A stretch of DNA of 64,000 bases from Calliopum simillimum (taxonomy: Eukaryota > Arthropoda > Insecta > Diptera > Lauxaniidae): NCBI GenBank assembly GCA_951812925.1, contig OX638368.1:26289187-26353186 (forward strand), read 5' to 3'. Below, piece by piece: positions 1 through 9,397 of the stretch (the stretch's first letter is position 1; every line of letters starts with the position of its first letter). The position numbers and the translations under genes were made by a program. The notes below the pieces were generated by a model. It was given only the letters and a program-made list of their open reading frames with translations, had not been told where the DNA came from and ran no database searches.

Positions 1-59
1 ACAGCATAATATTACCTTATCTTGTTATATAACTTCAAAAATAGGAAACAAAATGGTGT

Positions 60-225
60 CCTTTAAACATATATGTAATATATCTCTAAGTCCAGACGTA
101 ATAGAGCAATTCTAAAACCGGAATCGGATTAAGCATCAAAAATCACATCTGGAGTGACTATTTTCGTTTCCGGTTTTTGTTTGTGTTTTTCTTAAATACG
201 AAAAAACCGAGTTTTTTAAAAAATA
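60..225. repeat. Single arm of dispersed foldback family (i)
   Basis: This stretch carries the block GAGCAATTCTAAAACCGGAATC followed by a 'gactattttcg' segment and a T-rich 'tttttcttaaa' tail. The same block, in either orientation, recurs at about 1140-1620, 17540-17600, 28250-28690 and 40150-40250. Only one arm is visible here. It is non-coding; the overlapping short open frames are AT-rich and unlike any protein I know. Confidence 0.55.
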
Positions 226-244
226 AATGGTGCGGAAACGATAC

Positions 245-356
245 CTTTTATATGTATGTATGTATATATATATCCATATATATATATTACACATATATAC
301 ATATACAAGTATATATATGTACGTATATACATATATATGTGTACATAATATGTATA
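245..356. repeat. TA/TACA-rich microsatellite
   Basis: About 110 bases made almost entirely of TATA, TACA and TGTA steps. It abuts the left end of the long palindrome that follows, whose outermost bases are flanked by TA. The overlapping open frames of 69 and 81 codons are low-complexity translations of this repeat. Confidence 0.8.
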
Positions 357-359
357 TTA

Positions 360-2194
360 GAGTGGTCCAAAATCCGAAAGTGTTAAAAAGTCAAGGTGCG
401 CGCGACTTTTCTGAATCCTTGGATCCTGCTGATTACAAAAAGTGCTTTGGAACCAAAAAAAATTGCGTTTAGATATTCCGCAACGAGCTTGAAGGTACTC
501 TTTTGGGAATTTTCGAGTTTTTGAGTTCTTTTTTTAATTTAAACGCTATACCTTTTGAACCAGATAAAATATTTGCAAAAATTAAATTGCGTTTTGTTAG
601 GAATATTTTGAGCCATGTTCTGCATCAATAATAGTTAATCTACTTTTTGCCAATTTTTTTTAGCAGCACTTTAAACTTAAAAATTTGTTAATTTTTTGAG
701 GTGCTTGCACTTTCAACAACCGATTTTTTTCTTATTTTGCTCTAGCAAATTTTTTTAAACATTTTTATATTTTTACGCATTAATTTATCTTTTAAATAAT
801 TCCAACAACTAAGCTATTGGTAACACTTTTACTCACTAAAAACTATTAAGTATAATTAAATTAGACTTAAAAAAAAATTCATTTTAGTGTTTTCAAGGCA
901 TTAAAATAAGATATCTTAATAGGATGACGTAAGGTACCACTTTTTTTTTATAGAATCATTAGTTCCTAATCTTCTGAGTAAAACAACGTTCTTTGCAATA
1001 TCGAAATTTTTGCACTTCATGTTATTTTTGGCAAAATAGGTTAACAGATAGTTTTCATAGATCTTCTAAAAAAACTAAAAAAAAAATATTATTGAAAAAT
1101 AAACAAAAATAGCCATTTTCGATGTATGTGTTAGTGCTGATTTCAAATTTCTCAAAATCGCTCTATCTTGTATGGTTAAGGAGATATTCAAACATAAAAG
1201 TACAAAAAACACTGTTTTTGCTCTTTTTTAAGTGATATTACAAGTCAAGGTTACTTTCAGCCACAAAAAATGGTATTGTGTTTAAAAGTGACAGTATGTT
1301 TCTTTAAAATCCAATTTAAATTATACGGATATCTTTTTTATTCTCGGAGTTATTCTAACTTAAAAAGTTGAAAAAATGCAAAAAAAAACGTTTTTTTATT
1401 ATTTCTGCTTACTATATTTCAGAGGAACAAAAAGATATCGATTTAATTTAAATTGGGTTTTCAAAAAAAAAAGCCGTCACTCTTATTTTCAATACCAAGC
1501 TGAAAGTTACCATGTCGTTATATAACAGCTTTAAAAATATCAAAAACGGTGTTTTTTGCATTTTTAGGTTAGGATATCTCTAAAACTGTACAAGATAGAG
1601 CAATTCTGAGACAAATGACTATTGTTGTTTCTGTTTCAACATGAAAATTTTAAACTCAAAGTTTTTTTTTTGGCCAAATTTGATTAAACTTTACGGTTTT
1701 TAGCAAGTAAAGTGAAGCTGGTGGCTTAGTCGTTGGAGTCAGTTGATAGATAAATTAATGCGTAAAAAAATAGAAATATAAAAAAAAATTCGCTAAAGCA
1801 AAATAAGAAAAAAATCGGTTCTTGAAACTGCAAATACCTCAAAAAATTAACAAATTTTGAAGTTTAAAGTGCTGTTTAAAAAAATTGGGAAAGAGAACAT
1901 TAGTTATTATTAATGAAAAAAATGGCCCAAAATATTCTTAGCAAAATGCAATTTAATTTTTGCAAATACTTTATCTGGTTCAAAAGATATAGCGTTTAAA
2001 TTAAAAATAGTACTTAAAAACTCAAAAATTCCTAAAAAAGTACATTCAAGCTGGTTGCGGAATATCTAAACGCAAATTTTTATTGGTTCCAAAGCACTTT
2101 TTGTAATCAGCAGGATCCAAGGATTCAGAAAAGTAGCGCGCACCTTGACTTTTTAACACTTTTGGTTTTTCCATACAAAATTTGGACCACTCTA
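360..2194. mobile_element. 1.8 kb foldback (palindromic) element
   Basis: The ends read GAGTGGTCCAAA and TTTGGACCACTC, each flanked by TA. Complementarity continues far inward. The stretch at 390-540 (ggatcctgctgattacaaaa, then gcgtttagatattccgcaac) is matched in reverse complement at 1995-2135. The block at 720-800 is matched at 1735-1815, and the block at 1140-1190 at 1570-1615. Both halves together leave only a short centre, so the whole unit can fold into one hairpin with small loops. No open frame of note is present. This looks like a non-autonomous foldback or giant MITE. The TA flank suggests a Tc1/mariner- or PIF-type target, but that is inference. Confidence 0.8.
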
Positions 2195-2295
2195 ATGTAT
2201 ATACTAGGGATTCCAATTTTTGGACTTTTTGCGATCCCGGGATTTCGGGATTACAAATTTTTGAATCCCGGGATCCCGGGATTTTTCGGGATTTG

Positions 2296-3532
2296 TATGA
2301 ATTTTGTTTTCTTCGTAAATAGAACAGAGTTTTGTATTAAAAATTCCTAATATTTTGTCTTATATACCCCTACTACACCCCTACAAAGATATTTTATTTA
2401 AAAAAGAACAATTTCTTAAAGCAGGTACATTTTATTAAGCAATTCACGCCTTTTTTAAAAAACAAAAATTCATAAATATTTATTTACTTCAAAAACAAGC
2501 ATAAAGGTACATTGCTGCATTATATGCTTAGTTAAATACATATCGATACCTTAGAGCGCTATATTTCTATCTCCATTTTTTCAATTATTGGGGAATGCAA
2601 AAAGAATACTTCAAACAGTGGTTATTTAGAATTGGCTGCGATTTTGAAAAAACTATGCATGCAATAATTTTACCTTAGTATATTTTAACATAATTTTGTG
2701 TTAAAAACTAATTTTATTAATTTTTAACAAAATCATTTTAACAAATTATATGGAATTGCACTACTATTCAAATAAACGACACATTTAGTAAATTTTATGA
2801 GCGACTAGCATTTCCCGGTGTGCGTTGCGATTTCTTCTTTTGTACGGAAGGCAGAGCATTTCCAGTTAAACCAATGAATGTAAATTGTTCCGATGCAATT
2901 TATATGCGCACCAAAACTCATCTATGTGCATTTGATAGTTTCAGAGGTATGATACTTTTTTAAGGACGTGGGACCTCCCATTTTTCCCTTAGACATTATT
3001 TGTTCCGTTACTCTTAATACACATACCGCATCTCATCCATATCCTTTAAATGATTTCAGAGACATGAAAAATTATTTTTTTTCGAATCATGGAAAAAACA
3101 AGAAATTTTCAAAAATTTCTGGTTCTGACCTTTGGGTGAAAAAAAAAAAAATGTTTCCACTAAAAACATGTAAAATGTCATGAAGCGTGTAGAAAAGACG
3201 AAAAAAATTAAAAAATTTTCTTAAAAATGTGACTTATTTGAATATTCAGAGGAGATAGCACAGTAGCGCTCTTCAAAAAATTACAGTTTGGAGATAGGAT
3301 TTTTCTTATTTCTCGAATATTTCGGTGTTTTAGTGGTATTTTGACATCCCACAGATTTCCACTCGGTAAAGAAGCCCACAAGGATACCATAACTGCAAAA
3401 ATCGCAAAAAGTGGAGATAGGACTATAGCGCTCTAAGTTATTGATATGTAAAATATCATACATATTTAATTATATAAAATAGTGAGATCTAAGTTTTAAC
3501 AAGTGTTGGACTTGGAAGAATTAACTTTTGTT
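2296..3532. other. Non-coding 3' part of the hAT element
   Basis: AT-rich sequence between the hAT end and its transposase remnant. It includes a segment at 2820-3070 (toxin-free, non-coding 'ggacctcccatttttccctt' type) that resembles the repeat at about 19150-19280. The open frames here are short and match nothing I recognise. Confidence 0.4.
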
Positions 3533-4000
3533 CTAATCAGTTTTATTATTATGAAAATATGATTTTAGGAAAATAAAAGCATTTATTATTTTATCATCCA
3601 ATTTGGATCTAAATTTATTACGTATATAACCTGCACACGAAAAGCATCTTTCTGATTCAACACTTGTTGGTTGAATTGAAGAAAGATAATCGAAAGTTTT
3701 CTGGAGGAAATAACCCCTATCACCACATTACAAAATAAATCAATTTCTTTCACTAAAACGTTGGATAAATTATAAGACTTTCTAGAAAACAAATTTTTTG
3801 AAGTGGTATTCAAAACTAGATTTAATTTTTCTTTCAAGTTTATTGATGAGTTTACTTTAACTCTATGGCTATTGTCCTCAATTTCTCAAGAAGGTTCAGT
3901 TTTAAATCTAGAGAGAATACGTTTTATCTATACTTTAACGCGATTTAAAGATGGAGCTTTACAGAAATCATTATTGGGACTTATCAAAAATTAAAAAATG
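3533..4000 (-). pseudogene. hAT transposase, C-terminal dimerisation domain, frameshifted
   Basis: Read on the minus strand, 3533-3740 gives a hATC-type segment containing SVESERCFSCAGY followed by RNKFRSKLDD and a stop at 3533-3535. This is the signature of the dimerisation domain of hAT (hobo/Ac/Tam3, ZBED-like) transposases. Just upstream the frame shifts once: the segment EIDLFCN is in another frame from the following RGYFLQKTFDYLSSI. Farther upstream (to about 4000) family-like residues persist but are broken by several stops. The remnant cannot make a working enzyme. Its middle part lies 5 kb away at 8654-8824, beyond the inserted plus-strand genes. Confidence 0.8.
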
Positions 4001-4028
4001 TCAGATAAAATCCTTTTTACGAGCTTAA

Positions 4029-4336
4029 AGCCACTTCAGACTATCTGAGAAGTCATATAGAAACTCGTATGAGTTGTCAAATATGGCAACTCTGATAGTG
4101 GGAATGTACATTTATTACACAAATGATTTATCAGAAGAAAACTCATATGAGTTATTTTGGCATTAGATTTGAGTCTATTTGAAAATAGAAGTCATAGGAG
4201 TTTTCAAATTTTTAAATGTTGTTTGAAAAATAAAAAATTAAAACAATTTCAACAATATAAACTAAAAACAATAAAAAATTGACAGTCAGAGAAAAAATCA
4301 TACAGACAAACATAAGAGAACTAGTCTGAAGTGCCT
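4029..4336. mobile_element. MITE, about 308 bp
   Basis: The end GCCACTTCAGACTA is matched in inverted form by TAGTCTGAAGTGCC at 4322-4335. Internal palindromes of the type ACTCGTATGAGT and ACTCATATGAGT occur at about 4063 and 4141. There is no coding capacity. It lies at the junction between the decayed hAT transposase and the plus-strand transposase gene. It could therefore be an independent MITE or mark the boundary of the larger insert. A clear target duplication was not found. Confidence 0.55.
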
Positions 4337-4747
4337 TTTAGTAAAAATGATATTACTCAAAGCAGATTTATCTTTCTTTATAATATCAACCCAGCAGAAA
4401 ATAAAACGAACACCTTCAGAAGTGGAGTAATCGTTGGATGTTTCGAAAAGTACTGAAAAAACGAACTACTCCTTTTCGGATTGATTAAGAAGCTCAAAAA
4501 CGATGTACACAATGTTTTGTTTGATTTCGGGCTTATTTCAGTTACCGACTGCGCTCGTATTTTTATTTTCATTTCATAGTTTTTCTTGTTTCCATAGATT
4601 TTCTTATCATTTTGTGTTTATTTTATCGTAACAAAAAATTTATAAGTAAGTTAATATTTTATAATTTTTAGTGAAAATTTATATTTGCGGTTGTTTGTGT
4701 GGCATTATAATTTAAAACGATATTTAATTGTGATAAGTGAAAAAGTA

Positions 4748-6646
4748 ATGAGTGGTTTTTCTGCAAGGAATTTGCGTAGACTTGCCGCAAAAGAAAAAGC
4801 TTTGTTGTCGTGTGTTCCTTCGAAGCCAGATTTCTGTAATATCACAGATTTGAACGAACGCAAAAACAATGTCGCTGAAGGCTTTGAATTTGGTGAAGAA
4901 GACATTCATAATATTGAAGGCAATGATGCACCTCAAGCTCATACATTAGTGGATGATTTGGCAGAGTGGTATACCACTTTTCGCCCATCAAGAGTCTGTG
5001 CAACAAATCTTTTAAAAACATTAAGATCCCACAGAATAGAAGTGCCGCTTTCTGTTAAAACGTTAACAAAGCCTCCAAGGGAAAAGCCTCCAAAGGAACT
5101 TACAGTTCGTACTGTTGCTCCTGGTATTTATGCACATTATGGCCTTAAGTCTTATTTAAATTCAATTCATCAAAAAATTTGTAATTTACATGTTTTACAT
5201 ATTGATATTGGGATTGATGGACTTCCTTTATATAAGAGTTCAAAAACTTCTTTATGGCCAATTCTAGGCCACTTGGTGAATGTTAAAAATGAAAGTGTAT
5301 TCGTGATTGGAGTTTTTCTTGGGAATCAGAAACCACGTAATGTAGACCAATTTTTACATGACTTCATCGAAGAAATGTCTCAAATAAAATCTTTTGGATT
5401 TTATGTAGACAGTCACAGAATTGATATTAAAATTTGTGCTTTTATTTGTGATGCACCCGCGCGGTCATTCATTTGTGGAGTGGTAGGCCATAATGCTTTT
5501 CATGGATGCACAAAATGCACACAGGTTGGTGTATGTGTCGAACATGTTACGAAGTATAGTTGTATTAGTGGTATCCTTCGAACGGATGAATGTTTTAAAA
5601 ACCGCAAAGATAAGTTACACCATCATCTTTATTATCAAAATCGTAAATCAGAGCTTGAAAAACTAAATATAAAAATGGTTTCGCAATTCCCGCTTGACCC
5701 TATGCATGTTCTGGATTTAGGAGTAGTAAGAAAACTGGTGAATATGATCATTAACAAGGAAACTTTGCGATTTAATTTAGACTCTGAAGTCATAACGAAA
5801 ATTTCAGACAACATTGCAGTTTTAAAAAATCATATACCATGCGAATTCGCCAGGAAACCACGTAACTTAGAAGAATTAAAACGATGGAAAGCGACTGAAT
5901 TTCGGCAATTCATTCTATATACCGGAATTGTACTCTTTAAAGATATTTTGCCAGAGGACTATTATTATCATTTATTATTACTTCATTGCTCATATCGAAT
6001 GTTGCTTTGTGATAAGTTTTTTAACGATATTGATGTTGCACATGAAATGCTTAAAGATTTCGTTGGAACTTTTACTCTCCTATACCCCGAAAAATGTTTA
6101 ACATATAACGTTCATTCCTTGTTACATTTGGCACAATGCGCAAAAGACTTTGGAGCCCTGCACAATTTCACAGCATATAAATTTGAAAACTATCTGCAAA
6201 AACTGAAAAGATGCATTAAAAAGCCTACACAAATTTTAGAGCAGATTAATAATAACCTCCGATCGATTAGCAAGCCGCTTAAAGAACGTACATTCAAAAT
6301 GTTTCAAAGTAGAACGGGAGAGTTCACTCATTTGAGAACAAGTGAATTCATGTTATCTACAAAAAGCCCCAACAATTTATGTGGTGTAAGATCCAGATTC
6401 ATCATTTTGATTACCAAATTTGAAGAAAAAGAAGGCGTAATATATGTAATCGGGAGAAAGTTCCCAGATTTACAAAATTTTTTTTCTGCTCCTCTCTCCT
6501 CTGGGACTGATTTAGGAATATATGTAACTTCATCAAATGCATCCGAAGTAGAGGAAACTATCGAATACACACAAATTACCTGCAAATATTTATGCCTCCC
6601 TTACAATTGTAATAAAGTTTTTATACCAATAATACACACGATGTAA
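4748..6646 (+). CDS. tnp2-family (CACTA/EnSpm-like) transposase, intact
   Basis: A 632-aa uninterrupted protein. The open frame reaches back to 4685, but its first codon is TTG; the first ATG is at 4748 and gives the start MSGFSARNLRRLAAK. Family features of transposase_21 (tnp2) are visible. They are the IDIGIDGLPLYKSS block with candidate catalytic Asp near residue 157, WPIL just after it, CDAPARSF with a second Asp near 235, a CTKC pair near 254-257, and FPLDPMHVLDLGV near 314-326. The N-terminus is basic, as expected for DNA binding. tnp2 enzymes cut and join CACTA-type element ends. A second plus-strand gene starts 40 bp after its stop, which suggests a two-gene transposon. Domestication as a host gene is an alternative. 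The family call is from recognised motifs; activity is unknown. Confidence 0.8.
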   Translation: MSGFSARNLRRLAAKEKALLSCVPSKPDFCNITDLNERKNNVAEGFEFGEEDIHNIEGNDAPQAHTLVDDLAEWYTTFRPSRVCATNLLKTLRSHRIEVPLSVKTLTKPPREKPPKELTVRTVAPGIYAHYGLKSYLNSIHQKICNLHVLHIDIGIDGLPLYKSSKTSLWPILGHLVNVKNESVFVIGVFLGNQKPRNVDQFLHDFIEEMSQIKSFGFYVDSHRIDIKICAFICDAPARSFICGVVGHNAFHGCTKCTQVGVCVEHVTKYSCISGILRTDECFKNRKDKLHHHLYYQNRKSELEKLNIKMVSQFPLDPMHVLDLGVVRKLVNMIINKETLRFNLDSEVITKISDNIAVLKNHIPCEFARKPRNLEELKRWKATEFRQFILYTGIVLFKDILPEDYYYHLLLLHCSYRMLLCDKFFNDIDVAHEMLKDFVGTFTLLYPEKCLTYNVHSLLHLAQCAKDFGALHNFTAYKFENYLQKLKRCIKKPTQILEQINNNLRSISKPLKERTFKMFQSRTGEFTHLRTSEFMLSTKSPNNLCGVRSRFIILITKFEEKEGVIYVIGRKFPDLQNFFSAPLSSGTDLGIYVTSSNASEVEETIEYTQITCKYLCLPYNCNKVFIPIIHTM

Positions 6647-6685
6647 TTACAGTTTTTATTCTGACTAAAAGCAACAATCAGAGCA

Positions 6686-7803
6686 ATGAACAAAGAAAAT
6701 GAACCTCCAAAAAGTCCTCAAAGGCTTATTTTAAATAAACAGTACCACAATGACGGTAAGTTATAGACAATACGTTGTGAACCTAACAGAAACTTTATCG
6801 TTTTATCTTTTGTAGAGAACAATTTAACCGAAATGAAGAAAAAAATGGACGAAATTCAAGAACAACAAAATCTAATATTAGAAAATCAAAAGTTAATGCA
6901 ATTTCAAGCAATGAAAAATCAAGGTAAATGAAGTTATCACCCAATTGACTCATCGGAGTCATTGAAAACACTGTTCGACAATTTCGAACTTTTTGTAAAA
7001 CACATGAGAAAATACAAAAAATTCTTAAAGTAGACGTTAAAACGAATACCCGTGTCTCGTGGTTTTTTTCCAGTACGTCACATTTTTCTTTTTAACCGAT
7101 TTTTAAAGTTTTTTTATCCACTGTACATGAAAAAAACAAAAATACCACATTCTTGTGTTAAATCAATGAATGTGACTATCTGATCCTTACATCTGAGGTG
7201 TATCATGTTTGGATTTTTTTTATCGTCTACTTTAAGAATTTTTTGGATTTTCTCATGTGTTTTTTTTTTGTGTCGAACAGCGAAATTTATCGTTTTTAAT
7301 TTTAGAGCAAAATACGCAACAACTGGCTAAAATTCAGGCTACTCTTAACCAGTTAATTACAAAAAAACGTAATCACGACCTGGAGCCAACTTTTCCTATT
7401 AATTCAGAAGAGAAGCTTGTTGAAGCCGAACAGAAAGTTTCTGCAAACCCAGAAACCTATGTTTCTATAATAAAACAAATAGTATCGCCAGATGGGCTTA
7501 CAAAAAATTTCCACCGGCTGTTTACGAAATCGTTACTGCTGGACTACAATTATGATGGCGTAAATGGTAAAAAGCCATTCAAGAATTATTCGGCGCTAAA
7601 TAATGCAATTTTTCGTAAGTTTATCAATAAAATGTATATGAGCAATCCAATTAATGACATTTCCAATTTCAGAAGCATTAAGAAAAGAAGGCTTCGACTT
7701 CGAAACATACGTGAAGGACGTGCGTACATCTTTTAAAAGCAACAAAGCGAAGCATTATAAAAAAGTGCATGAGCAAAAGAAAAAAGCAAAATTAAATATA
7801 TAA
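6686..7803 (+). CDS. DUF4806-like protein, four exons
   Basis: Four exons join in frame: 6686-6755, 6816-6923, 7306-7614 and 7673-7803 (618 nt, 205 aa, stop TAA). Donors are GGTAAG, GGTAAA and CGTAAG, and acceptors are TGTAG, TTTAG and TTCAG. Residues 1-80 are polar with a Q/E/K-rich coiled-coil-like stretch encoded by exon 2 and the start of exon 3. Residues about 85-175 match the DUF4806 pattern: FPINSEEKLVEAE, then NYDGVNGKKPF near 141-151, ending in a basic KKVHEQKKKAK tail. DUF4806 function is not established to my knowledge. Its place 40 bp behind a tnp2 transposase suggests an accessory role, such as binding element ends, by analogy with the second protein of plant CACTA elements; this is inference. 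Splice sites and frame are intact. Confidence 0.72.
6971..7280. mobile_element. MITE inside intron 2 of the DUF4806-like gene
   Basis: The ends CTGTTCGACA and TGTCGAACAG are inverted copies. The arms continue inward through CACATGAGAAAAT, AAAAAATTCTTAAAGTAGACG and their complements at 7226-7263. The arms are about 66 bp long. The insert lengthens the intron from roughly 70 to 382 bp but leaves donor (6924) and acceptor (7305) untouched, so the gene stays readable. Confidence 0.8.
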
Positions 7804-8045
7804 TAATGACAATGTTTTTTGCATTATAATTTTAATTATTAAGTTCTTTGTAAATTTTATTTCTTTTTGCGTTCTTAAATTCGACACATACATATACTCA
7901 TAAACACATTTGCTTTAATTTTGCACCTATGTTGTAAAACCACTGAATTTTAAAACTTTCACCTTAATTTTTGTTTTGGTTTTTAGGAAATATATTTAAT
8001 TTTCTAAAAATATAAGTATTTTATTAATTTGCGGCTGTTCAAATT
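7804..8045. other. 3' flank of the two-gene transposase unit
   Basis: AT-rich non-coding sequence between the DUF4806-like stop codon and the minisatellite. No terminal inverted repeat matching the 5' side (4337-4700) could be found by eye. Confidence 0.4.
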
Positions 8046-8432
8046 GCGCCTTCCAATCGAAGGCACAAAATGATGTTCTGTACATACTGCGCCTTCCAAT
8101 CGAAGGCACAAAATGATGTTCTGTTCAGATTGCGGCTTCCAATCGGAGGCACAAATTGATGTTCTGTTCGGATTGCGCCTTCCCATCGAAGGCACAAAAT
8201 GATGTTCTGTTCATACTGCGCCTTCCAATCGAAGGCACAAAATTATGTTCTGTTCAGATTGCGCCTTCCAATCGAAGGCACAAAATGATGTTCTGTTCGG
8301 ATTGCGCCTTCCCATCGAAGGCACAAAATGATGTTCTGTTCATACTGCGCCTTCCTATCGAAGGCACAAAATTATGCTTTGTTCAGATTGAGCCTACCAA
8401 TGGAAGGCATAAAATGATGTTTTATCGCAAAG
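8046..8432. repeat. 43-bp minisatellite, about nine copies
   Basis: The core GCGCCTTCCAATCGAAGGCA recurs with a 43-base step from 8046 (8089, 8132, 8175, 8218, 8261, 8304, 8347, 8390). Each unit holds a small palindrome, CCTTCnnATCGAAGG. Unit variants (CCAATC against CCCATC; TTCATACT, TTCAGATT and TTCGGATT) repeat in the order seen at 8175-8303 and again from 8304. This indicates a three-unit, 129-bp higher-order repeat. The plus and minus open frames across it are only repeat translations. Confidence 0.9.
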
Positions 8433-8653
8433 AAATTCAAAGACACACATTCATTTTCCATAGACAAAAAGAAGATACCCGATCCACGACTATTCCGATT
8501 GCACCTTCTTGTAGAAGGCAACAAAGGAATGATACGATGAGCGGCCAGCGCTGAACAAAAGGAAAGTGTATTCTGATGTGGCAATGGAATGATTCGAACA
8601 ACGAAAGGAATGTGCCAAACAGCCATGTTTGGATGATCAAACTTTCTGCTGGG

Positions 8654-8824
8654 AATAGTGACTTTGATTGGTTGAAGAGTACGAGCTAATTGTTTAATAA
8701 TTTTAAATTCGCTACAGTGGATCGAAGAAACCTTTAAGTCAATACTAGCTGTTTTTATGCTACTCTCAAGCATAATAAAGCGCTGCAGCATATCTAAAAG
8801 ACTACTCCATCTCGTTTTGCAATC
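8654..8824 (-). pseudogene. hAT transposase, middle segment
   Basis: Minus-strand translation starts with CKTRWSSLLDMLQRF and runs through SEFKIIKQLARTLQPIKVTI. The KTRW(N/S)SLLDML motif and the following leucine-rich stretch typify the catalytic core region of hAT/ZBED transposases just before the insertion domain. After residue KVTI the similarity stops and the frame continues into unrelated sequence toward the minisatellite. That marks where later sequence broke the gene. The C-terminal piece is at 3533-4000. Confidence 0.72.
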
Positions 8825-9040
8825 TTAGATTAACTTCAGCTCTTTATTATGTTCAATTTAACCATAATGTTGTAAGACTTTTGTTGGTGATTTTTGGAAT
8901 ATTCTAACAATTTTTCTAACCTAAAAAACTTACAAAAGAAATCCCGGGATTGGTAGCACTAATCCCGGGATTTTCGGGACTGCAAAAAGGCTCGAATCCC
9001 GGGATCCCGTGATCCCGGGATCCCGGGACTGAAATCCCTA

Positions 9041-9397
9041 GTATATGCACACCTAGACATACTCAAAAATCGTTAAAAAAACTAAAAGGTCGAAAAAAAA
9101 AAAAAAACGGCTGGACGTTCGATTTCGCGGTTTGCGGATTTAGATACTAGAAGGGTCCCCCAACATTATCCCTGAAAAAAATCGCGGGTGGTATTTCAAA
9201 AAGTTAAAATTTTTTAAAAACCACCGTGCGATACACAGCAAAGAATTTTTGAACTTAAATGAGCGTAAAAACTACGTAAAAATAAAATTTAAGATTTTTC
9301 CGCTCAAGGTGTTCTCCGTGTGTGGGAAAGGCATCTTTTGTAAGTAAAGGTTTTGAAGAGGTGCAGGCTTTTATGCCACGGTAAAGGCGAAAAAAGA
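9041..9397. other. Spacer between hAT and Helentron-like element
   Basis: Begins with the right 8-bp duplication of the hAT element (9041-9048). Nothing else is recognised. Confidence 0.4.

Larger units (their letters stand above)
2205..9040 (-). mobile_element. hAT-superfamily DNA transposon, 6.8 kb, with nested insertions
   Basis: The left end is TAGGGATT and the right end AATCCCTA, fitting the YARNG end rule of hAT elements. The 8 bases outside each end are GTATATAC (2197-2204) and GTATATGC (9041-9048), a near-perfect 8-bp target duplication, the length expected for hAT. Both subterminal zones (2220-2295 and 8940-9030) are packed with CCCGGGAT/ATCCCGGG palindromes. Broken hAT transposase lies on the minus strand in two separated pieces: the C-terminal dimerisation domain near 3533-3800 and a middle segment near 8654-8824. 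Between them sit unrelated plus-strand genes, a MITE and a minisatellite, so the element has been split by later insertions. Its own transposase is dead. Confidence 0.8.

Noticed and set aside
4685..4747. Longer N-terminus for the tnp2 transposase beginning at 4685
   Set aside because: The first codon at 4685 is TTG; the first ATG in frame is at 4748, so the extra 21 residues are not translated by a standard start.
8004..8554. Open frames of 63, 132 and 139 codons over the minisatellite
   Set aside because: They are translations of a 43-bp repeat on both strands; only the last 57 residues upstream of it (8654-8824, minus) show real hAT similarity.
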